Of a stretch of 40,651 nt of DNA, positions 1-7,847 are shown one piece after another. Location of the stretch: NCBI GenBank assembly GCA_030951025.1, contig JAUZQK010000112.1, positions 1 to 40,651 on the forward strand, in the 5' to 3' direction. The notes beneath the pieces were generated by a model. The model was not told the origin of the DNA. It was given only the letters and a program-made list of their open reading frames with translations, and searched no databases. The stretch comes from Mariprofundus sp. (lineage in GTDB: Bacteria > Pseudomonadota > Zetaproteobacteria > Mariprofundales > Mariprofundaceae). A program made the position numbers and the translations under genes. How positions within the stretch are numbered: the first letter of the stretch is position 1; the number at the start of each line of letters is the position of its first letter.

Positions 1-1
1 T

Positions 2-721
2 GATGAGCTATTACAAAAACACCCTAATCTGGCTTCGCGTCAGTTAATTCATTGTAGATTTCAGGATAATGGCTGTGGCATACCTGAAAATATTCAAGCG
101 CGTATCTTTGACCCCTTCTTCACCACCCGTGAAGTTGGCGAAGGTACGGGGCTCGGCCTATCCATGGTGTATGGTTATATCAATCAGCTCGGTGGTGCGA
201 TTGAAGTTGAAAGCAATACTGGTGAGGGTACTACGTTTCATATCTATTTCCCCTGCCACCGAGCGACACAAACTGAACCTCATCCCGATGAATTGCTGCT
301 CGGTGATAATGAAACAATACTTATCGTGGATGATGATAAAATATTTCGTGAATCAACCGCTGAGATCTTACAACGCATGGGCTACCAAAGCCTGCAAGCC
401 AGCAGTGCCGCTCAAGGCATTAAACTCTTCAAAAAGCATCAGCATACCATCCGGCTCATTTTCATGGATATTTTAATGCCCGAAATGAACGGCATTCAAG
501 CTTCAAAAAAGATCCGCAAGATCTCTGCCAGCGTGCCTATCATTTATTTAACCGGTTATGATCGTACAGAGCCCATGGACGTAGAGGTTTATGCCGAACA
601 TGCAGAACTGATCAACAAACCCTTCCGCATTGCTACGCTCAGTCAAATGATTCAAAAAGTCCTTAAAGAATCGAATCAAAAGTCAGCAACACAGAGGCAA
701 ATCAAAACCAGTCTGGATTGA
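2..721 (+). CDS. Hybrid sensor histidine kinase/response regulator, C-terminal part (partial)
   Basis: The frame is open from the left edge, so the start lies outside the window. The visible part begins inside the HATPase_c ATP-binding domain. The G1 box DNGCGIP, F box FDPFFTT and G2 box GTGLGLS lie within the first 60 residues. A receiver domain follows over roughly the last 130 residues: an acidic DDD patch after ILIV, the phospho-acceptor Asp in [11 protein letters not shown], a conserved Thr in YLTGYD and the Lys in INKPF. This is the usual order for hybrid kinases that pass phosphate to an attached receiver. No output domain follows, so it must signal to a separate partner or use the receiver to tune kinase activity. 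The sensed signal cannot be inferred because the N-terminus is missing. The stop is followed by about 146 bases without a gene. Confidence 0.9.
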   Translation, partial: DELLQKHPNLASRQLIHCRFQDNGCGIPENIQARIFDPFFTTREVGEGTGLGLSMVYGYINQLGGAIEVESNTGEGTTFHIYFPCHRATQTEPHPDELLLGDNETILIVDDDKIFRESTAEILQRMGYQSLQASSAAQGIKLFKKHQHTIRLIFMDILMPEMNGIQASKKIRKISASVPIIYLTGYDRTEPMDVEVYAEHAELINKPFRIATLSQMIQKVLKESNQKSATQRQIKTSLD

Positions 722-867
722 GTGAAATTGCTTTTGAATGCGCTTTTTCCTCTGCCTGCCCCGCGCGGCGAATGTCTTGTTTTTTATATTTCAAATGTTC
801 GCGCTAAGGTTTTGGCCGCGAGCTTGCTGGTTGTCTGATATGTTTATTACCACCACCTTCAATCATC

Positions 868-2619
868 ATGCCTGATCGCAGCATCAACCTGTTCAGTAAA
901 AGCGATGCGGCCGCATGGACTTCAACATCATCGGCCAAGGGTAATCCGCTTCAAATCATTTCCGGCTCGTTATCGAATCTGAAAACAGGCGAGGTCATGC
1001 AGGCTGTGTTACAACGGGCTGGCAGTGGTGCGGCAGGTAATAGTTCGGGAAATGGTGGGGGAAATGGCACATTCAAAATCATTCTGAATGGCGAAACCTT
1101 TCTCATCAAAGGTTTACCCGCTGCCATGCTGGGCAAGAAAATCAACCTGATAGCACAAAAAGCAGGCAGCGCTGCAGGCGCTAAAACTGAATTGCTCTGG
1201 CTGGCAAACTCTGCGCTGGGCAATAAAAAGACAGCCTCAGCCGGACAACACAGTCTTTCCCGATCATCACTCAACAAACATGCTGAAATATTATCCGCCT
1301 TACCCGCCGGATTGAAAACAGGTCAAAGCATCACTGGACGTATTGATGCCGTACAGGGTAAACAAATGCGTATCAGCAGCCTGACTCAAGATGGCGCTAA
1401 AACCGTCAACAACCAAATACTCACCAGCAGCATCAAGGACATGAAAGCAGGTGATGCCATTGCGGGCAAAATAGTCTCCGCAGCCAATGCCAAAACCATG
1501 TTGGAAATCATCCCCCAACAGCGCGCCAACCCAGCCAATACCGGCAAGGCCATGGCCAATTTTAAAATGGCTATTGGTGATACAGCCACCGCCTTTGTTC
1601 AGCAACGCCTGCCCAACGGACAAGTACAACTCAACATTCAGGGCACGACAGTCGAAACCGCAGCACCTGCAGGCATCAACAAAGGTGATGCACTGGTATT
1701 GAAAATGACCAAACAACCGGCCGGTTTTCAGCTCTTATCGGTACACAAAAATGCCGCATCCACCGCACTCAACAGCTTTAAGACAAACTTACCCATCAAT
1801 AATCCATCCATCGCACAAAACATTGCTGCCATGCGACTTATACTGCCCGGCCTGATCGATACGATCACCACAGCAAGCAATGCGTTGCAGCCATTGGATA
1901 GCGCACTCAAAAGCAATGAAATCAGCCCGCAACAACCGCTCAATGGTGAACGGCTGGCCCAGATGATTCGTGATGGCGGCGCCGGGCTGGAAAGCAAACT
2001 ATTGCAGTTATCACAAAACCCGGCTTTAAGTCCGTCACTGCAACAGGATTTAAAGGCCATCATGTTACAACTGGCCAATCTGCAAGGCGGCAACAGCCAA
2101 CAGCATGATCTCATCAAGGCACTGCGTGAACTGGGGCAGCAAAGCGTTTCGCGCATCGAAACAGGTCAGGCGCTCAATATATTAACCAGCCTGCAGGGTG
2201 AACCGATGCGGCTGGAATTGCCCATGCTGGTCAACCAACAAATGGTCAATGTGCAATTATCCATTCAGCAACAGAGCGGCTACGAATCCGATTCATCAGA
2301 GCAATCAGAAGCATCGGATGATTCCTACCATGTATTATTTGCCCTCGAACTGAGCCAGCTTGGAGCGATTCGGGTTGATGCCAATATCACAGACTCCAGT
2401 CTGCATGCCCGTATTTACAACGATAATGCAACCAGCAATCAATTCATTCAGGATAATATCGGGCGTTTGGAGAGCCGTTTACAAGGCCTGGGCTTTAAAG
2501 AAGTCTATCTGATCAGCAGCCAGCAGCAGCCCGATACGGCAAAACAACAGCGCTTTGAGCAACTAACACAGATGATGCCATCCTCCGCATCACTCAGTCT
2601 GGTGGATATCCGAATATGA
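868..2619 (+). CDS. FliK-like flagellar hook-length control protein
   Basis: A 583-residue protein rich in Gln, Ala, Ser and Asn, with a Gly/Ser/Asn-rich low-complexity stretch near residues 50-68. Its C-terminal part, from about residue 430, alternates short strands in the manner of the Flg_hook (FliK C-terminal) domain. It is predicted soluble, with no signal peptide. FliK proteins measure hook length and act on FlhB to switch the export specificity of the flagellar type III system. The gene directly downstream, 10 bases away, encodes an FlhB-tail homologue, which strongly supports the assignment. There is no clear Shine-Dalgarno sequence before the ATG. No other flagellar gene is in the window. 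FliK family sequence identity is low, so the name rests on domain style plus neighbour. Confidence 0.72.
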   Translation: MPDRSINLFSKSDAAAWTSTSSAKGNPLQIISGSLSNLKTGEVMQAVLQRAGSGAAGNSSGNGGGNGTFKIILNGETFLIKGLPAAMLGKKINLIAQKAGSAAGAKTELLWLANSALGNKKTASAGQHSLSRSSLNKHAEILSALPAGLKTGQSITGRIDAVQGKQMRISSLTQDGAKTVNNQILTSSIKDMKAGDAIAGKIVSAANAKTMLEIIPQQRANPANTGKAMANFKMAIGDTATAFVQQRLPNGQVQLNIQGTTVETAAPAGINKGDALVLKMTKQPAGFQLLSVHKNAASTALNSFKTNLPINNPSIAQNIAAMRLILPGLIDTITTASNALQPLDSALKSNEISPQQPLNGERLAQMIRDGGAGLESKLLQLSQNPALSPSLQQDLKAIMLQLANLQGGNSQQHDLIKALRELGQQSVSRIETGQALNILTSLQGEPMRLELPMLVNQQMVNVQLSIQQQSGYESDSSEQSEASDDSYHVLFALELSQLGAIRVDANITDSSLHARIYNDNATSNQFIQDNIGRLESRLQGLGFKEVYLISSQQQPDTAKQQRFEQLTQMMPSSASLSLVDIRI

Positions 2620-2629
2620 GTAACAACAC

Positions 2630-2908
2630 ATGAAACCGAACAAAGCCATTGCCCTGCACTGGGATCCACGCCTCGATCAAGCGCCTGAACTAAGCGCCAA
2701 GGGCAGCGGCCTGATTGCCGATGAAATCATTCGTCTGGCCAAAGAAAATAATATCCCCATCCGCCAGGATAATGATCTGGTACAGATTTTCTCCTTGCTC
2801 GATGTGGGTGAGTCCATTCCGCCCGAAGTACACACCGCTATCGCCGAAATTCTCGCTTTTATCTATTGGAGCAATCAGCAATACGCCGATATTTTTGATA
2901 ACAAATAA
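2630..2908 (+). CDS. FlhB C-terminal-domain-like protein (YlqH type)
   Basis: A 92-residue protein matching the part of FlhB/YscU that follows the autocleavage site. It has the AxxLHWDP-like first strand, the KGSGLIADEIIRLAKENNIPI helix-strand pattern, then LLDVGESIPPEV and AEILAFIYW. The NPTH cleavage motif and the membrane domain of full FlhB are absent, as in the known small FlhB-related proteins often found beside FliK-like genes. It is presumably cytoplasmic and could bind export chaperones or the FliK-like partner encoded just upstream. The stop codon abuts the stop of the convergent gene with no base between them. The exact cellular role of this small family is not established. Confidence 0.85.
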   Translation: MKPNKAIALHWDPRLDQAPELSAKGSGLIADEIIRLAKENNIPIRQDNDLVQIFSLLDVGESIPPEVHTAIAEILAFIYWSNQQYADIFDNK

Positions 2909-3676
2909 TCAGGTTTTAGCCGCTGCAATGCGGCGCAAGGTCGCAACCCCCAAACCTGCATCATCGGCAATACCCAAAGCACGCGCCAATCGAGCCGGAG
3001 CTGAGCGCCCCATGCAGCCGTGCTCAGGATCACCATCAAAGGCTTTCAACATGCCTTCAATCAAGGCGCTGCGATTCACGCTCTGATCAATCAGATATTC
3101 CTGAATGTCCAGCACATCACCCGCCACATCACAGGCCAGATCATTATGCTCAAGCCATAATTCACGCACATTGCCACCGGCCTCAAGGCCAGCGATATTG
3201 GTAGTGAGGATATACAGGTTTTTCAATATCAGCTCATGCTGCATAGCCTGTTCATCGGCCACCACAGAGACTGGAATATCCAGTGTCGCCAAAGCCTGCT
3301 GCAACAAATCAGCACATGCACCAAACACAGGTGAAACAATCACCACCTTGCTATCGATGCCCTTTTTCTTTTCAAACCAGACCGAAATAACCGTGGGCTC
3401 AACCAGCCCATGCTGCAGCCAGTCACGTGGCAACAATTCATTTTGCAGCAACACCAGCCGATCACGCCAAACATCCGGCAACAATGCCAATGTAGCTTGC
3501 AAATCACCCTCACCCACAGCCACAATCACCATTTCAGGTGTTTGCACTTCAGCCGCCACCACGGCCATATCCATGTCGCGTGTCACCGGTACCACCGGAT
3601 AAGCCAAACGCAAACAGCCACGTGCAAATACCGAACCAATTTCACCCATGCCAATCACTACAACAGGTTTATTCAT
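2909..3676 (-). CDS. NAD(P)-binding Rossmann protein, ketopantoate reductase/6PGDH-like
   Basis: A 255-residue protein opening with a dinucleotide-binding strand and glycine loop (VVVIGMGEIGSVFARG, GxGxxG). An all-helical C-terminal half follows, as in the PanE/6-phosphogluconate dehydrogenase superfamily. The sequence MVIVAVGEGDLQ after the second strand fits the beta-alpha-beta layout. I cannot see a full set of PanE catalytic residues, so the substrate is open. I chose the ATG at 3676 because GGAGAG sits at good spacing before it. An in-frame TTG at 3688 lies upstream but overlaps that ribosome site. It is transcribed alone on the minus strand and is convergent with the FlhB-like gene. Pantothenate synthesis is possible but not shown. 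Confidence 0.65.
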   Translation of the reverse strand: MNKPVVVIGMGEIGSVFARGCLRLAYPVVPVTRDMDMAVVAAEVQTPEMVIVAVGEGDLQATLALLPDVWRDRLVLLQNELLPRDWLQHGLVEPTVISVWFEKKKGIDSKVVIVSPVFGACADLLQQALATLDIPVSVVADEQAMQHELILKNLYILTTNIAGLEAGGNVRELWLEHNDLACDVAGDVLDIQEYLIDQSVNRSALIEGMLKAFDGDPEHGCMGRSAPARLARALGIADDAGLGVATLRRIAAAKT

Positions 3677-3770
3677 ATTACTCTCCAATATTGACGCGAC
3701 TCATTTCAATCTCATTGTTCATGCTTAGCTCTGCGTAATAGTTACAACAGATTTTGATTTTTTCATATCT

Positions 3771-3800
3771 GTCATTCGTGTTTATTCGTGTGCATTCGCG
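3771..3800. repeat. Three tandem decamers of NNNATTCGTG type (copy A)
   Basis: Three consecutive 10-base units share the core ATTCG(T/C)G: gtcattcgtg, tttattcgtg and tgcattcgcg. They lie in the 148-base gap between the dehydrogenase start and the ettA stop. A second set with the same core and spacing is at 40441-40469. It is not palindromic, so it is not a terminator hairpin. Function unknown. Confidence 0.6.
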
Positions 3801-3824
3801 GTTCGATTTTGATTGGTTTTAAAG

Positions 3825-5495
3825 TCACACCAGCTTCTTGTATTTCATGCGGTGTGGCTGGGTTGCATCTTCACCGAGTCGTTTTTTCTTATCGACTTCA
3901 TATTCCTCGAAATTGCCTTCAAACCATTCGACATGACCTTCACCTTCAAAAGCCAGCATGTGGGTAGCCACACGATCGAGAAACCAGCGATCATGTGAAA
4001 TCACAATGGCACAACCTGCGAAATCGAGTAATGCTTCTTCCAGTGCGCGCAGTGTTTCCACATCGAGGTCGTTGGTCGGCTCATCGAGCAGTAACACATT
4101 GCCACCCTCCGTCAGCATCTTGGCCAAATGCACACGATTGCGTTCGCCACCGGAGAGCATGCTGATTTTCTTCTGCTGATCCCCACCCTTAAAATTAAAA
4201 CGGCCACAATAGGCCCGGCTCTGCACTTCCACCTTGCCCAGATACATGCTATCCGAACCTCCGGAAATCTCTTCCCAGACCGTTTTCGAAGCATCGAGTG
4301 CATCACGCGACTGATCGACATAGGATACTTTTACCGTTTCACCGACAATCAATTCACCGGAATCGGGTTGTTCCTGCCCGGTCAGCATGCGGAACAAGGT
4401 GGTTTTACCCGCCCCATTGGCTCCGATAATGCCGACAATACCACCACGCGGCATACTGAAATTGAGATCCTCCACCAGCACCCGATCGCCAAACCCCTTA
4501 TTCACGCCCACCGCATCAAACACAATATCACCCAAGCGTTCACCGGATGGAATAAATATCTGCTTGGTGGCATTGCGCTCCTGCGCTTCGCGTCCGGCCA
4601 GTTCATCAAAGGCTTTCAAACGCGCTTTGGATTTAGCATGGCGACCTTTGGTGCCAGCTCTGACCCATTCGAGTTCTTGTCGGATGGCTTTCTGACGCGA
4701 TGATTCCTGTTTTTCTTCCACAGCTAGCCGTTTTTCCTTCTGCTCCAGCCAACCGCTATAATTGCCTTCAAACGGGATGCCGCGACCACGATCGAGCTCC
4801 AGAATCCAACCGGCCACATTATCGAGGAAATACCGGTCATGGGTTACCGCCACCACCGTACCCGGATAATCATGCAAAAAGCGTTCCAGCCAGGCCACCG
4901 ATTCCGCATCGAGATGGTTGGTCGGCTCATCGAGCAGCAGCATATCCGGATTGGAGAGCAGCAAACGGCACAGCGCCACACGGCGACGCTCACCACCGGA
5001 GAGTTTCGTTACATCGGCATCCCAGTCTGGCAAACGCAGCGCATCGGCTGCCACATCGAGTTTGCGATCGAGATTATGGCCGTCACCGGCTTCAATAAAA
5101 TCTTCCAGCTTGGCCTGCTTGGCAGCAATGGCATCGAAATCGGCATCAGGCTCCGCATAGGCTGCATACACAGCATCGAGTTCAGCCAGCGCATCTTTCA
5201 TCGGCTGTACGGCTTCTTCAACATTGCCACGCACATCTTTGCTCTCATCCAGCTCTGGCTCCTGCGACAAATAACCAATGCGAATACCCGGTGCAGGTCT
5301 GGCTTCACCCAAAATTTCAGTATCAAGGCCAGCCATAATCTTGAGCAGGGTCGATTTACCCGAGCCATTCAAGCCCAGCACACCAATCTTTGCGCCTGGA
5401 AAAAAAGATAAATAAATATCTTTCAATATTTCCTTCTTATTGGCCACCACCTTGCCAACGCCTTCCATAGAATAAATATACTGATAATCGGCCAT
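3825..5495 (-). CDS. ettA: Energy-dependent translational throttle protein EttA (ABC-F ATPase)
   Basis: A 556-residue protein with two ABC ATPase domains and no membrane segment, the ABC-F layout. The first Walker A is GLNGSGKST near residues 41-49 with an [16 protein letters not shown] signature and [11 protein letters not shown]. The second has [22 protein letters not shown] and [11 protein letters not shown]. Length and sequence follow E. coli EttA (555 residues) closely, including [14 protein letters not shown] and the [19 protein letters not shown] segment leading into the arm and linker. EttA binds the ribosomal E site and gates the first peptide bond according to ATP/ADP state. AGGAG lies six bases before the ATG at 5495, with another ATG one codon upstream. 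The open frame extends further to 5525 but family length argues against that start. Confidence 0.95.
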   Translation of the reverse strand: MADYQYIYSMEGVGKVVANKKEILKDIYLSFFPGAKIGVLGLNGSGKSTLLKIMAGLDTEILGEARPAPGIRIGYLSQEPELDESKDVRGNVEEAVQPMKDALAELDAVYAAYAEPDADFDAIAAKQAKLEDFIEAGDGHNLDRKLDVAADALRLPDWDADVTKLSGGERRRVALCRLLLSNPDMLLLDEPTNHLDAESVAWLERFLHDYPGTVVAVTHDRYFLDNVAGWILELDRGRGIPFEGNYSGWLEQKEKRLAVEEKQESSRQKAIRQELEWVRAGTKGRHAKSKARLKAFDELAGREAQERNATKQIFIPSGERLGDIVFDAVGVNKGFGDRVLVEDLNFSMPRGGIVGIIGANGAGKTTLFRMLTGQEQPDSGELIVGETVKVSYVDQSRDALDASKTVWEEISGGSDSMYLGKVEVQSRAYCGRFNFKGGDQQKKISMLSGGERNRVHLAKMLTEGGNVLLLDEPTNDLDVETLRALEEALLDFAGCAIVISHDRWFLDRVATHMLAFEGEGHVEWFEGNFEEYEVDKKKRLGEDATQPHRMKYKKLV

Positions 5496-5616
5496 CATAA
5501 ACTCCTGAAATAGTTGGCGCAGCATACCAACAATAGAATCAATTCGACATCATTGCACAATATCATTTGCACCCCAAGCAACAGATGGTCATATTCGCCG
5601 TGCATCAGGGGGCATC

Positions 5617-6219
5617 ATGTTAAAGCTTTTAAATCTGGCACATCTGGGTATTTTAATCGGTATTTTATACTGGCCGGCTGAAGCGATGATCCATAGTTTT
5701 ATATTTAAAAACGGTCATTTTATCGATAACTTGTACCATAGTGATGCCAATGAAATCTGGATGCGTATTTTGATTTCCAGCATGTTTATCGGTTTTGGCA
5801 TCTATGCCCGCAAAAGTGTTTTGCATCAGCAGCATCTACAAGAGCATCTGGATAAAGAACGCAAGCGCCTGCATCAAATCATCGATAGCAGTTATGATGC
5901 CTATATCAGCATCGATCAGCACAGTATCATCACCGGCTGGAATCTCAGCGCTGAAAAGCTGTTCGGCTGGCCCAAACCACATATCATGGGCAAAAAACTG
6001 GATGTTATTATCCCCACACTGCTACGCCACGATCACCACAAAGGCATGCAGCATTATCAACAAACCAGTATCGGGCCATGGTTATACAAACCGGTTTACA
6101 CCAAGGCCCTGCATCATGATGGTTTTGAGCTGGCCATCGAACTGGTGGTTACCCCCATCACCTCAGATGGCGAGCAGGAGTTTTTTGCTTTTATTCGTGA
6201 ACAAACAAGCAAGCGATAA
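5617..6219 (+). CDS. Membrane-anchored PAS domain protein without an output domain
   Basis: A 200-residue protein. Two hydrophobic segments near residues 3-22 and 47-64 bracket a short loop. A charged helix follows, rich in His, Gln, Lys and Glu (about 65-85), then a PAS domain at about 85-195: IIDSSYDAYISID, then GWNLSAEKLFGW, then IMGKKLDVIIP. There is no kinase, GGDEF, EAL or methyl-accepting domain after it. It may therefore act as a sensor that signals by contact with a partner, or be a remnant of a longer receptor. A good ribosome site (AGGGGG) precedes the ATG by six bases, which supports expression. It is divergent from ettA and convergent with mutT, 21 bases between stops. The ligand cannot be told from the sequence. 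Confidence 0.75.
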   Translation: MLKLLNLAHLGILIGILYWPAEAMIHSFIFKNGHFIDNLYHSDANEIWMRILISSMFIGFGIYARKSVLHQQHLQEHLDKERKRLHQIIDSSYDAYISIDQHSIITGWNLSAEKLFGWPKPHIMGKKLDVIIPTLLRHDHHKGMQHYQQTSIGPWLYKPVYTKALHHDGFELAIELVVTPITSDGEQEFFAFIREQTSKR

Positions 6220-6240
6220 AAGAGTTCAACATGATAAAAC

Positions 6241-6645
6241 TCAAGCTGCTGAGTCACTGTATTTGTTTTGTAAGGCTTGAATCAACGCATCGTTGGCCGC
6301 AGGCATGGCATAATCATTCAGTTGTGTAAGTGCCACCCAGACATGAGCTGACTCTGCCTGCAATATGTCAGTCTGATTACATCCACAAATAAAGAAAACA
6401 AAATGCAGCCTGCGATCAGTATATTCAAAGCTCTGCTTACATAACAACTGCCAGTCTGTGCCGCTAAGGTTTGTTTCTTCTCGCAGCTCACGTTTTGCTG
6501 CTTCTTGCGGGCTCTCGCCAAATTCAAGTTTGCCGCCTGGGAATGACCATAAACCACCACAATGCTGTCCTTCATCACGCTTCAGCAACAACACATCGCC
6601 ATCTCTGTTGATGGCTGCAATCAGGGCAATGGTTTGTTCTTTCAG
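6241..6645 (-). CDS. mutT: MutT-type Nudix hydrolase, probable CTG start
   Basis: The Nudix box is clear: G38 to about residue 60 reads as GKLEFGESPQEAAKRELREE, fitting GX5EX7REUXEE. MutT hydrolyses oxidised dGTP to the monophosphate and prevents transversions, in the cytoplasm. The first ordinary start in frame is GTG at 6594, but that gives only 117 residues and cuts off the first beta strand. Continuing upstream, the frame reads KEQTIALIAAINRDGD, the expected MutT N-terminus, and opens with CTG at 6645. A GGAG motif lies eight bases before this CTG, and the CTG overlaps the argJ stop codon. The 134-residue product agrees with the usual 129-135. No ATG, GTG or TTG occurs between the upstream in-frame stop and this CTG. 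The gene is the last of secA-argJ-mutT. Confidence 0.85.
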   Translation of the reverse strand: MKEQTIALIAAINRDGDVLLLKRDEGQHCGGLWSFPGGKLEFGESPQEAAKRELREETNLSGTDWQLLCKQSFEYTDRRLHFVFFICGCNQTDILQAESAHVWVALTQLNDYAMPAANDALIQALQNKYSDSAA

Positions 6646-7847
6646 GTGCGGTACTCCGCATTGATGGTGATATATTCATGCGTAAAGTCACCTGTCCAGA
6701 CTGTGGCTGAGGCATTGCCCATGGCAATATTTAAGGTGATTGAAAACTCAGCCTGCGCAAACACCGCCATACCATCTGCATCGCGGTAATCGGCATGCAG
6801 ATTACCCGATTCCATCATCACCACATCATCACAGCGCAGAGAGATATCACCTGCTTCAAAGGCCACACCGGCATTGCCAGCAGCAGCAATAATCCGTCCC
6901 CAATTGGCATCGGAACCGGCAAAGGCTGTTTTGACCAACGGAGAAACTGCAATGCAACGTGCCACATGACGCGCCTCATCTGTCGAGCTTGCGCCTTCGA
7001 CATGGATCGTCACAAATTTACTCACCCCTTCACCGTCACGTACAATCAACTGCGCCAATTCAATGCACAGTTCCGTCAATGCCGCTTCAAAGGCCGTCGT
7101 GTTTTCTACTGCCTCATGCCCCAGCCCCAAACCACTCGATAACACATACACCGTATCGTTGGTCGATGTATCCCCATCCACGCTGATGGAATTGAACGAC
7201 AAATTGACGACTCGTTTTAATACCGCTTGTAACTCTGTTTGGTTAATCGGAAAATCCGTCGCGATAAACGCCAGCATGGTGGCCATATTCGGATGAATCA
7301 TGCCACTGCCCTTGGAAATACCTGTGATGGTAAAATCACCCACACTCCGGCTGGCGTATTTGGCAAAGGTATCGGTGGTGCGAATAGCATTGGCTGCCGC
7401 CTGCCAGTCCGATTCCGTGCTCGCCGCTTCTTCTAAGCCTTCAACAATACGATCAATCGGGAAAGGTGTGCCAATCACACCGGTTGAAGCAGATAACACC
7501 TGCTCGGGAAATACCCGCAGCGCTTTGGCAGCTGATGTAATCATCATCTGCGCCCATTCGCCTTCGCGCACACCTGTGCCCGCATTGGCATTGCCGCTGT
7601 TGGCTACAATGGCACGAATATTTTGACCATGCTGTTGCACCGTCTGTTCACCCAAATCCACACAGGCCGCACGTAATCGATTCTGGGTGAAACTGGCTGC
7701 AACATGGCAATCCACATCAGCCACAATCATGGTCAAATCGGTACGTTTACCTTTCAAGTCGGCTGATTTGACACCACATGATGCCGTACCAATGCGAAAG
7801 CCCGGCACCTGCAATGGCGCATCCAACGACGGTGGATTAACCGACAT
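6642..7847 (-). CDS. argJ: Bifunctional glutamate N-acetyltransferase/amino-acid acetyltransferase ArgJ
   Basis: A 401-residue protein of the ornithine acetyltransferase family, which moves acetyl groups between acetylornithine and glutamate in arginine synthesis. The self-cleavage site KGSGMIHPNMATMLAF is present. The nucleophile is Thr190 in NMATML, which becomes the N-terminus of the beta chain after cleavage. TGVIG and NSGNANAGTG, which build the oxyanion hole and substrate pocket, are also present, and the C-terminal NAEYRT is typical. Whether it also makes acetylglutamate from acetyl-CoA cannot be judged from sequence alone. Its ATG shares one base with the secA stop (TAATG), and its own stop overlaps the presumed mutT start, so the three genes are probably translated in series. 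Confidence 0.95.
   Translation of the reverse strand: MSVNPPSLDAPLQVPGFRIGTASCGVKSADLKGKRTDLTMIVADVDCHVAASFTQNRLRAACVDLGEQTVQQHGQNIRAIVANSGNANAGTGVREGEWAQMMITSAAKALRVFPEQVLSASTGVIGTPFPIDRIVEGLEEAASTESDWQAAANAIRTTDTFAKYASRSVGDFTITGISKGSGMIHPNMATMLAFIATDFPINQTELQAVLKRVVNLSFNSISVDGDTSTNDTVYVLSSGLGLGHEAVENTTAFEAALTELCIELAQLIVRDGEGVSKFVTIHVEGASSTDEARHVARCIAVSPLVKTAFAGSDANWGRIIAAAGNAGVAFEAGDISLRCDDVVMMESGNLHADYRDADGMAVFAQAEFSITLNIAMGNASATVWTGDFTHEYITINAEYRT

Noticed and set aside
3689-3824. Terminator for the minus-strand dehydrogenase/ettA interval
   Set aside because: The repeat there is tandem, not inverted, and no GC-rich stem with a U tract is visible.
4128-5411. Long plus-strand open frames opposite ettA
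   Set aside because: They mirror the codon pattern of ettA on the other strand and match no family.
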